This document shows positions 48,848 through 56,513 of a stretch of DNA of 64,000 nt, piece by piece (position 1 is the stretch's first letter; each line of letters begins with the position of its first letter). The notes under the pieces were generated by a model. That model ran no database searches, was not told where the DNA came from, and saw nothing but the letters and a program-made list of their open reading frames with translations. The stretch covers positions 9,285,786 through 9,349,785 of the forward strand of contig NZ_JAGIOO010000001.1 in assembly GCF_017876755.1 (NCBI RefSeq). The letters are read 5' to 3'. The DNA is from Crossiella equi (GTDB lineage Bacteria; Actinomycetota; Actinomycetes; Mycobacteriales; Pseudonocardiaceae). The translations under genes and the position numbers were made by a program.

Positions 48848-50134
48848 ATGACAGCGAAGCTCGCGTGGCTGGCCGGCTGGACCGCGCTCCTGCTGGCCGC
48901 CACCGCCTGCGGCGACGGCGGTGGCTCGGCTGCTCCGCAGGCGTTGACGGTGTGGGTGGACTCCACCCGCCTGGCCGCCGCGCAGCTCTACCAGAAGCAG
49001 AACCCCTCGGTGCCGATGGACATCGTCACCTACGACGGCGGTGCCAACGGCTCGAACTACCTGCAGACCAAGGTGAGCCTGTTCAACCGGACCCGCAGCG
49101 GCTGGCCGGACGTGGTCTTCAGCTCGCAGAACAACGAGACCACCTGGGCCGTGCCCGCGAAGTTCGCCGCGCCGCTGGACAAGGGGCTGATCCCGCGGTC
49201 GCTGCTCGACGGCTGGGCCGCCGGCGCGAACGACCCGTGCGTGGTCGAGGGCACCTTGTACTGCCTGCGCAACGACCTGTCCCAGACCGTGCTCTGGTAC
49301 GACGCCGCCCTGATGGAGCAGTGGGGCTACCAGGTCCCCACCACCTGGGAGCAGTACGAGGACCTGGGCCGCAGGGTCGCCGCCGAACACCCCGGCCACC
49401 TGGTCGGATCCGCGGGCGATACCTTCACCCCGGAGATCTACCTGTGGGCGGGCAAGTGCGGCGCCAACCAGATCACCGGGCCCAAGCAGGTCACCGTGAA
49501 CACCACCGGTCCGCGGTGCACCCGGATGGCCGCGCTGCTGGACACGCTGATCAAGAACGGCACCCTGTCCACCAGCAGCGTGTTCAGCTCCGACTTCGGC
49601 AAGAACCACGCCGGCAAGATCCTCATGATGCCCGGCCCCGCCTGGTACGGCGGCTCGCTGTTCCAGGACACGTTCAAGGTGCCGCCCGGCCGGATCGCGG
49701 TCGCCCCGATGCCGCGGTGGGCCGATGACCCCAGCCCCTCCGCGGGCAACGTCGGCGGCGGGACCTGGCTGCTGTCCGCGCACAGCACCAAGGTGCGGGC
49801 CGCGACCGACTTCCTGACCTGGGTGACCACCTCGGCGGACTACCAGGGCAAGCTCGCCCCCGGCTACCCGGCCTACCAGCCGGCGGCGAAGGCGTGGCTG
49901 GACAGGCAGGCCGCCTCCGGCTACTACGCCAACGACGTCGCCGCGCCGCTGCAGGCGGCGGCGGGCCAGGTGTGGCCGGGGTGGGGCTACGGGCAGTTCA
50001 GCCAGGAGGCGATCTGGGCGGCCAGGGTGACGCCGGGCCTGCACGCGGGCCGGACCATCGTCTCGATGCTGCCGGAGTGGCAGCAGGCGATCGTCGACCA
50101 CGCGCGCGCTGACGGCTACCAAGTCAGCCCATGA
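48848..50134 (+). CDS. Oligosaccharide ABC transporter binding lipoprotein
   Basis: A 428-residue family 1-type solute-binding lipoprotein (LAGWTALLLAATAC as signal and lipobox). Recognisable segments are ALTVWVDSTRLAAAQLYQKQNPSVP, GWPDVVFSSQNNETTWAVPAKFAAPLDKG, YCLRNDLSQTVLWYDAALMEQWGY and GTWLLSAHSTKVRAATDFLTWV. It is the first gene of a four-gene unit with two permeases and a cytoplasmic enzyme. Neighbouring PL11 and the GntR regulator make rhamnogalacturonan or galactan oligosaccharides the likely cargo (inference). Confidence 0.88.
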   Translation: MTAKLAWLAGWTALLLAATACGDGGGSAAPQALTVWVDSTRLAAAQLYQKQNPSVPMDIVTYDGGANGSNYLQTKVSLFNRTRSGWPDVVFSSQNNETTWAVPAKFAAPLDKGLIPRSLLDGWAAGANDPCVVEGTLYCLRNDLSQTVLWYDAALMEQWGYQVPTTWEQYEDLGRRVAAEHPGHLVGSAGDTFTPEIYLWAGKCGANQITGPKQVTVNTTGPRCTRMAALLDTLIKNGTLSTSSVFSSDFGKNHAGKILMMPGPAWYGGSLFQDTFKVPPGRIAVAPMPRWADDPSPSAGNVGGGTWLLSAHSTKVRAATDFLTWVTTSADYQGKLAPGYPAYQPAAKAWLDRQAASGYYANDVAAPLQAAAGQVWPGWGYGQFSQEAIWAARVTPGLHAGRTIVSMLPEWQQAIVDHARADGYQVSP

Positions 50135-51000
50135 CCGCCGGGGTGCGCTGGCGCGCGGGCCACGGCTTCGTCGCCCCGTACGTGCTGCTGCTGCTGGCTT
50201 TCGGTGTGCTGCCCACGGGGTACGCGGTCTACTCCGCCTTCACCGACGCCGGTGGCTCCTTCGCCGGTCTGGCGAACTTCGTCACCGCCGCGAGTGACTT
50301 CCGGTTCGCCGCCGCGGCCGGGCACGTCGCGCTCTACCTGGTCTTCTGGCTGGCCGCGCTGGTGGTGTTCGTGGTCGTGCTCGCGCTGCTGCTGCACCGG
50401 GTGGGCTCCCGTGGCCTGAGCAGGTCGTTGCGCTTGCTGTACTACCTCCCGGGCGCGCTGGCCGGATCAGCCAGTGTCCTGGTCTGGCTGTTCCTGCTCG
50501 ACCCCGCGGTCAGTCCGGTGGGCTTCCTGTTGCGCGCCTGCGGTTTCGACACCTTCGGCCAGGTGGTCGCACCGGATCACCTGCCGGTCCTGTTCACCCT
50601 CATCGCGTTCTGGACCGGCGCGGGCGGGTGGATCGTGGTGATGTACGGGGCGTTGAACACCATCTCCACCGAGGTGCTGGAGGCGGCGCGGATCGACGGC
50701 GCGGGCGCGTGGCAGACCGCGTGGCACATCCAGCTCCCGTTGCTGCGCAAGTGGATCGTCTACATGATGATCCTCGCCTTCGCCGGCGGCACCCAGCTCT
50801 TCGTCGAGCCCCAGCTGCTGTCGCAGGCCAGTGTCGGGGTCGCGGGCCGGGACCACTCGCTCAACCAGCTCTCCTACGAGTTCGCCTTCCAGCACGACAA
50901 CATCGGCGCCGCCGCCGCCATCTCGGTCGGGCTGCTGCTGACCGGGCTGCTCGCCGCCGCTGCGTTCGTCGCGAGATCGAGGTTCTTCGATGCCGACTGA
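50131..51000 (+). CDS. Sugar ABC transporter permease (MalF-type)
   Basis: A 289-residue permease with six membrane segments starting at FVAPYVLLLLAFGVLPTGYAVYSAF. The EAA loop is LEAARIDGAGAWQTAWHIQLP. Its ATG overlaps the stop of the binding-protein gene as ATGA, and its 3' end overlaps the next permease by 11 bp. Confidence 0.88.
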   Translation: MTAGVRWRAGHGFVAPYVLLLLAFGVLPTGYAVYSAFTDAGGSFAGLANFVTAASDFRFAAAAGHVALYLVFWLAALVVFVVVLALLLHRVGSRGLSRSLRLLYYLPGALAGSASVLVWLFLLDPAVSPVGFLLRACGFDTFGQVVAPDHLPVLFTLIAFWTGAGGWIVVMYGALNTISTEVLEAARIDGAGAWQTAWHIQLPLLRKWIVYMMILAFAGGTQLFVEPQLLSQASVGVAGRDHSLNQLSYEFAFQHDNIGAAAAISVGLLLTGLLAAAAFVARSRFFDAD

Positions 51001-51856
51001 CCTGCGGCGCAACCCGCTGCCCTCGCTGATCCTCGCGCTGTTCCTGCTCTTCTTCGCCCTCCCCGTGCTCTGGCTGGTGCTGGCCGCCACCAAGACCGAC
51101 GAGCAGCTCGTGCGCGATCACCCGCTGTCCGTGGGCTCCTGGCAGGCGCTGCTGGCCAACTGGGAGGCGCTGACCGCCTTCCAGGACAACGTGATCCTCC
51201 GGTGGCTGGGCAACTCCGCGCTGTACTCCTTCCTCGCCCTGGCCATCACGCTGTGCGTGTCGGTGCCCGCCGGGTACGCGCTCGCGCTGACCGAGTTCCG
51301 CGGCAGGCGCACCCTGCTGGCGGTCACCCTGGTGGTGATGCTCATGCCCAGCGCGACGCTGGTGGTGCCGCTGTTCCTGGAGCTGAACGCGGTCGGCCTG
51401 ATCGGCTCGATGTGGTCGATCGTGCTGCCGTACTCCTTCCACCCGTTCGGGGTCTACCTGGCCTACATCTTCTTCAGCACCGCCCTGCCGAGGGAGCTGC
51501 TGGACGCGGCCAGGCTGGACGGCTGCTCGGAGCCCGGCGTGTTCGGCCGGGTCGCCCTGCCGCTGGCCGCGCCGGTGGTCGCACTGGTCGGGTTCTTCAG
51601 CTTCGTGGCCAACTGGACCAACTACTTCCTGCCCTACGTCCTGCTGCCGGCCAGCGACCAGTTCCCGGTCCAGGTCGGCCTCGGCGAGCTGCTGAACAAC
51701 GTGCCCCAGTTCAACCCGACCGTGGGTGAGCTGGCGGTGCAGCGCCCGCAACTGGCGCTGGCGACCCTGGTGGCGATCACCCCGGTGCTGCTCGTCTTCC
51801 TGTTCTCCCAACGGTTCCTCGTCGCCGGGATGCTCGCCGGCGCGACCAAGGAGTGA
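50990..51856 (+). CDS. Sugar ABC transporter permease (MalG-type)
   Basis: A 288-residue permease: LPSLILALFLLFFALPVLWLVLAATK at the N-terminus and the EAA loop LLDAARLDGCSEPGVFGRVALP. It pairs with the previous gene. As with the other importers here, no ATPase is encoded nearby. The stop lies 8 bp before the chosen ATG of the following enzyme gene. Confidence 0.88.
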   Translation: MPTDLRRNPLPSLILALFLLFFALPVLWLVLAATKTDEQLVRDHPLSVGSWQALLANWEALTAFQDNVILRWLGNSALYSFLALAITLCVSVPAGYALALTEFRGRRTLLAVTLVVMLMPSATLVVPLFLELNAVGLIGSMWSIVLPYSFHPFGVYLAYIFFSTALPRELLDAARLDGCSEPGVFGRVALPLAAPVVALVGFFSFVANWTNYFLPYVLLPASDQFPVQVGLGELLNNVPQFNPTVGELAVQRPQLALATLVAITPVLLVFLFSQRFLVAGMLAGATKE

Positions 51857-51864
51857 ACTCCCGG

Positions 51865-53778
51865 ATGTACCCCGTGATCATCGCCTCGGTCCCCCTGCTC
51901 GAACCACCGGCCTGGGCCATCGCCCAGCGCGAACTCTTCGACCTGCTGGAACACGCCTGGCGGCGGTTCGAGGAGGACTTCACCGGCCTGGACGGGGAGC
52001 TGATCTACCCGGACCGGCTCAGCTCGCGCGACGGGGTGGACGACTTCTACGAAGCCTTCTTCAACTGGCCCCAGCTCTACCTGCTCGGCGGGTCGGTCGA
52101 CCTGCTGGACGCGGCCGAATGGCACTGGGAGGGCATCACCCGGCAGCTGACCGGACTGGGCATGCTCCAGCAGGAGTACGAGCGCGGCTACGACTGGTTC
52201 CACCAGGGTGAGAGCCTGCTGCTGCTCTACTTCCTGTGCATGGCCGCGCCCGGCCGCTGGGCCGGGCGGGCGCTGCGCTTCGCCGAGCTCTACGTCGACC
52301 CCGCGCACGGCAACTACGACCCCGAACACCGCATCATCCGCAAGCCGCACAACGGAAGCGACCCACAGCGGACCGGGCTCTTCGACGGCGATTCCTACCC
52401 GTGGTTGCCCGAGGAAGCCCGCAGGTACGGCTTCCCGCTGGACTGGATTCCCGCCCCCGCCAACGGAAACCCCGACCCGCGGCTGGGTGGGCAGATGCGC
52501 CTGCGGATGGCGGTCGGGGACACCGCGGTCAACCTGGCGGCCGCCGGGCTCGTGCTCAACGCCCTGCTGCTGTCCGGAGAGCAGCGCTACCGGGACTGGA
52601 TCGCCGAGTACGTCGGAGCCTGGCGGGAGCGGGCCGAGGCCAACGGCGGCATCCTGCCCGACAACGTCGCCCCCGACGGCAGGGTCGGCGGGCTCCTGGA
52701 GGGCCGCTGGTACGGCGGGCACTACGGCTGGTCCTGGCCGCACGGCTGGTACAGCGTGGGGCAGGCCGCGACGGTCGCCGCGCTCGCCGCGGTCGCGGCC
52801 ACCGGTGACGAGTCCTTCCTGGACCTGGTGCGGCCGGCCCTGGACGAGGGCATCCGGCAGGGCAAGACCATGGCCTGCACCGAGGCGGACTCCAGCCTGA
52901 CGGCCAGGTGGGCCGCGCAGCTGGGCGAGGACGTGCACACGCCCACCCTGCACGTGCCGCTGCGCCACGCCGACGGTGGCTGGTTCGACTACAACCCGGT
53001 GCTGATGGCGATGCCCACGGCGTTGTGGCACCACTCCGCCGCACCTGCCGACCTGGACCGCCTCCAGCGGCTGCGCGCCGCCGCCGGGTACGACTGGCGT
53101 ACCGTGCGGCCGTTCCGCAACAAGGAGGAGTCCGGGCACGAGGAGCCCTGGCTGGCCTACCTCGCCGGGGACAACCCCGCCTACCCCGAGCGCATCCTGG
53201 CCGCGGCCCAGGCCCAGGTCCGGCACCGGCTGGCCAGGATGGCGCGGTACCGCGACGTCGAGGTGGCCGAGCCGGACATCCACCTGTGGCAGCAGGCGAA
53301 TCCGGTGGTCACCGAGGCACTGGTGCAGCTCACCTGGGGCGGCCCCCAGGTCATCTACAACGGCGGCCTGCAACAGGCCCGGGTGCGCTACTACGACGCC
53401 GAGGCGCTGCGGCCCGGCCTGCCGCCCTCGGTGGCGGCGCTGGTGTCCGGCATCGACCCGGCGGCCACCACGGTGGAGCTGATCAACCTCCATCCGGCTG
53501 CGACCCGTTCCGTCGTGGTGCAGGCCGGGGCCTTCGCCGAGCACACTATCCGCTCGGTGCGCCACACCATCTGCCCGGACCCCTCCTGGATCGGCGACCT
53601 CTATGACCACGGACCCCGCGAACCGGCCGTGACCTCAACGCTCACCGAGGTCAACGGTCCGTGGCTGGGGGTTCGGCTGCCCTGCTCCACCCGGGTCCGG
53701 CTGACCCTGCGCCTGGACCTGCGCGACCGGCCACCGTCCTACCAGACCCCGTTCGACGCACCGCCCCCGGCGCACTGA
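51865..53778 (+). CDS. Unrecognised cytoplasmic protein, probable alpha/alpha-barrel carbohydrate enzyme
   Basis: A 637-residue soluble protein with no signal peptide or membrane segment. I cannot assign a family. The aromatic-rich helices FYEAFFNWPQLYLLGG, YERGYDWFHQGESLLLLYFLCMA and GHYGWSWPHGWYSVGQAATVAALAAVAATGD resemble an (alpha/alpha)-barrel glycosidase or lyase. The end (about 530-637) looks like beta-strands (TTVELINLHPAATRSVVVQAG, LGVRLPCSTRVRLTLRLDL), perhaps a beta-sandwich. The start is the ATG at 51865 behind AAGGAG; a GTG at 51853 lacks a ribosome-binding site. As the last gene of the importer operon beside PL11 and GH30, it probably processes an imported RG or galactan oligosaccharide. 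Confidence 0.6.
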   Translation: MYPVIIASVPLLEPPAWAIAQRELFDLLEHAWRRFEEDFTGLDGELIYPDRLSSRDGVDDFYEAFFNWPQLYLLGGSVDLLDAAEWHWEGITRQLTGLGMLQQEYERGYDWFHQGESLLLLYFLCMAAPGRWAGRALRFAELYVDPAHGNYDPEHRIIRKPHNGSDPQRTGLFDGDSYPWLPEEARRYGFPLDWIPAPANGNPDPRLGGQMRLRMAVGDTAVNLAAAGLVLNALLLSGEQRYRDWIAEYVGAWRERAEANGGILPDNVAPDGRVGGLLEGRWYGGHYGWSWPHGWYSVGQAATVAALAAVAATGDESFLDLVRPALDEGIRQGKTMACTEADSSLTARWAAQLGEDVHTPTLHVPLRHADGGWFDYNPVLMAMPTALWHHSAAPADLDRLQRLRAAAGYDWRTVRPFRNKEESGHEEPWLAYLAGDNPAYPERILAAAQAQVRHRLARMARYRDVEVAEPDIHLWQQANPVVTEALVQLTWGGPQVIYNGGLQQARVRYYDAEALRPGLPPSVAALVSGIDPAATTVELINLHPAATRSVVVQAGAFAEHTIRSVRHTICPDPSWIGDLYDHGPREPAVTSTLTEVNGPWLGVRLPCSTRVRLTLRLDLRDRPPSYQTPFDAPPPAH

Positions 53779-53818
53779 CCGCTGTCCCGAACCCGTTCTC
53801 CGGAAAGGTGGAAAGACC

Positions 53819-56194
53819 ATGCCTGTCCGCACCAGACCTGCGGTCGCCGCGCTGCTCGCGGCGACCCTCACCGGGGCGACCCTGCTCGCCGCTCCCGCCC
53901 AGGCGGCCGAGGCCGCGGTCACCCGGATCCTGGTCGCCCCGGGCGGTGACGACCACAACTCGGGTGAGCGCGGCCGGCCGGTCGCCACCCTCGCCAAGGC
54001 CCAGGAACTGGCCCGCGCCCGCGCCGGCCGCACCGATGTGGTGGTGGAGCTGGCCGACGGCGTGCACCGGCTCGCCGCACCGCTGAGCTTCACCAGCGCG
54101 GACTCCGGCCGCAACGGCCACACCGTCACCTGGCAGGCCGCGCCCGGCGCCACCCCGCGGGTCTCCGGCGGGGAGCCGGTGACCGGCTGGACGGCGCACG
54201 ACCCCGGCGCGAACATCTGGGTCGCGCCGGTGCCCAGGGGCGTGGACTCCCGGCAGCTCTACGTGGACGGCACGCTCGCGCCCCGCGCCTCGATCGGCAT
54301 CTCCCGCAACGACGTGCGGATCACCCCCACCGGCATGACGATCACCAACCCCGCGCTGAACTACCTGGCCACCCTGCCGCAGCAGAACCGGATCGAGCTG
54401 GAGAGCCTGAACTCCTTCACTGACCGCTTCTCCCCGGTGCAGAGCATCAGCGGCAGCACCATCACCATGCAGCAACCGGCCTGGCGCAACAACAACTGGG
54501 GCTACGACACCCTCGCCAAGCCCTTCGCCGGTGGCAGCCTGACGCTGCACAACGCCTACTCGTTCCTGCGCACCGCCGGCCAGTGGTACCTGGACCCGGC
54601 GGCCGGGCGGCTCTACTACAAGATCGCCGCGGGCCAGTCGCCGGTGGGCCGCGACATCGTGCTGCCCCGGCTGACCTCGCTGGTGCGGATGAGCGGTAGC
54701 CACGCCAACCCGGTCCGCGACATCACCGTGCGGGACCTGGTCTTCGAGCACACCACCTGGCTCCAGCCGGGCACCTCGGCCGGGTACGCCAACCAGCAGA
54801 GCGGCACGTTCATCGCCACCGCCCACCAGATGCCCGCCGACTTCCTGACCTCCTGCCAGTCGGGCTGCCGGCAGTTCGAGGCCGCGCGCAACAGCTGGGG
54901 CCAGGTGCCAGCCGCCGTGCAGGTCTCGGCCGCCACCGGCATCAACCTCTCCGGCAACACCTTCCGGCACCTCGGCCAGGTCGGGCTGGGCATCGGCAAC
55001 GACGCGAACGCCCACCAGAGCGGAGTCGGCCTGGGCGCGGCGAACATCACCGTCTCGCGCAACACCTTCACCAACCTCTCCGGCGGCGGCATCGTGGTGG
55101 GCGGGGTCCGGCCCGACGCGCACCACCCGGCCAGCCCGGCGCTGGTCAACAGGGACATCACCATCAGGAACAACCTGGTGACCGAGGTCGCCAAGGACTA
55201 CAAGGACATGGCGGGCATCCTGGCCACCTACGTCACCCGTGGGCTCATCGAGCACAACGAGGTGTCCAACCTCGCCTACGACGGTATCGACATCGGCTGG
55301 GGCTGGGGCGCCAACGACCCCGGCGGCAGCCAGGACTACCGCAACCGTGGCCTGTACGAGCACCAGCCGGTCTACACCACGCCGACCACGCTGCGCGAGA
55401 CCGTGGTCCGGTACAACGTCGTGCACGGCACCAAGAAGTCCCTGCACGACGGCGGCGCGCTCTACAACCTCTCCGCCAACCCCGGTGGCTCGATCGACCA
55501 CAACCTCGTCTACGACAACCGGAGCACCGTCGGGCTGTACCTGGACGAGGGCTCGCGCTCGGTGTCGGTGGCGCAGAACGTGGTCATCGACAGCGGGGTC
55601 TGGGCCTTCACCAACGCCAGCGCCACCAACAACACCAGCGACAACGTCTTCGCCGGGAACTGGTACAACACCGGGGCCACCAGGGTGGCCACCGGCGCGC
55701 CGCACCACAACGTGCTGCGCGGCAACGTCCAGGTGAGCGGCAGCTGGCCGGTGGAGGCGCAGCGGGTGATGGCCCAGGCCGGCATCGAACCCGCCCTGCG
55801 GCCCAGCACCGGCAACGTGCTCGGGCTGGCCGCGGGCAAGTGCCTCGAGGTGGCGAACAACAGCACCACGCCGGGCACCCAGCTGCAGATCCGGGGGTGC
55901 GCGGGCGCGACGGGCCAGATCTGGACGCGGACGTCATCGGGTCAGCTGAGCGTGCACGGCGGCACCAGGTGCATGGCGGCCAAGGACAACCAGACCGCCG
56001 CGGGCACCCCGGTGGTGATCGGGCCGTGCGACGGGGGAGCGAACGGGCAGTGGCGGTTCAACGCCAACGGCTCGCTCACCGGCGTGCAGTCCGGGCTGTG
56101 CCTGGACGTCAGCGGCGGCGGCACCGCCAACGGCGCCAAGGTCGTGCTGTGGGCCTGCAACGGCGGCGGCAACCAGCAGTGGGTGCTCTCCTAG
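53819..56194 (+). CDS. Secreted right-handed beta-helix polysaccharide-active protein with CBM13
   Basis: A 791-residue exported protein. Signal peptide to about residue 30, then a start common in helix-type CAZymes (ILVAPGGDDHNSGERGRPVATLAKAQ). A long parallel beta-helix follows (about 250-640) with repeats such as INLSGNTFRHL, ITVSRNTFTNLSGGG, ITIRNNLVTEVAKDY and LIEHNEVSNLAYDG. A ricin-type CBM13 ends it (about 665-791: QIWTRTSSGQLSVHGGTRCM, GQWRFNANGSL, NQQWVLS). It could be a GH141-like hydrolase or a lyase; I cannot pick. It lies 40 bp after the unknown enzyme, with a GGAAAGGTGG site, so it may belong to the same rhamnogalacturonan operon. Confidence 0.72.
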   Translation: MPVRTRPAVAALLAATLTGATLLAAPAQAAEAAVTRILVAPGGDDHNSGERGRPVATLAKAQELARARAGRTDVVVELADGVHRLAAPLSFTSADSGRNGHTVTWQAAPGATPRVSGGEPVTGWTAHDPGANIWVAPVPRGVDSRQLYVDGTLAPRASIGISRNDVRITPTGMTITNPALNYLATLPQQNRIELESLNSFTDRFSPVQSISGSTITMQQPAWRNNNWGYDTLAKPFAGGSLTLHNAYSFLRTAGQWYLDPAAGRLYYKIAAGQSPVGRDIVLPRLTSLVRMSGSHANPVRDITVRDLVFEHTTWLQPGTSAGYANQQSGTFIATAHQMPADFLTSCQSGCRQFEAARNSWGQVPAAVQVSAATGINLSGNTFRHLGQVGLGIGNDANAHQSGVGLGAANITVSRNTFTNLSGGGIVVGGVRPDAHHPASPALVNRDITIRNNLVTEVAKDYKDMAGILATYVTRGLIEHNEVSNLAYDGIDIGWGWGANDPGGSQDYRNRGLYEHQPVYTTPTTLRETVVRYNVVHGTKKSLHDGGALYNLSANPGGSIDHNLVYDNRSTVGLYLDEGSRSVSVAQNVVIDSGVWAFTNASATNNTSDNVFAGNWYNTGATRVATGAPHHNVLRGNVQVSGSWPVEAQRVMAQAGIEPALRPSTGNVLGLAAGKCLEVANNSTTPGTQLQIRGCAGATGQIWTRTSSGQLSVHGGTRCMAAKDNQTAAGTPVVIGPCDGGANGQWRFNANGSLTGVQSGLCLDVSGGGTANGAKVVLWACNGGGNQQWVLS

Positions 56195-56513
56195 CGACGG
56201 CGGTGACGCAGGTGCCGTCGAGGCTGCGGGAAATACCCAGATCGGCGGCCACCTGCTGTTCGGAGGCAGTTTCACGGGAACGCGGCACCGGCCCAGCTGG
56301 TCCGGTGGCCGTGGTATCGCCCTGTGCCCGATTCGAAATGCCGGAAATTGCCGTGTGGAAACGCGTACACGGCGCCTGAATGGCTTGTTCGATGAATTCG
56401 ACCACGGTGTCGAATGGTGTCCCCGGAATGGAGGCGTTGTTCTCTCGTGTATCGCTATGTTAGCGTTCACATTACTGTCGTATTACGGCTCGTACGAACC
56501 TGTTGGGGTTCTC
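56195..56513. promoter_or_regulatory. 319-bp control region with arabinose-type operator and inverted GTCGAAT pair
   Basis: TGTTAGCGTTCACA at 56458-56471 is the reverse-orientation match to the arabinose-cluster operators (TGTGAGCGATAACA at 5722), 42 bp before the GH27 start. At 56396-56415 ATTCGAC and GTCGAAT form a 7-6-7 inverted repeat related to the heptamer arrays elsewhere. I see no gene in this gap. Confidence 0.6.

Noticed and set aside
56396-56415. ATTCGAC/GTCGAAT inverted repeat as a LexA site
   Set aside because: The half-sites face outward, opposite to the SOS box, and the gap is 6 rather than 4.
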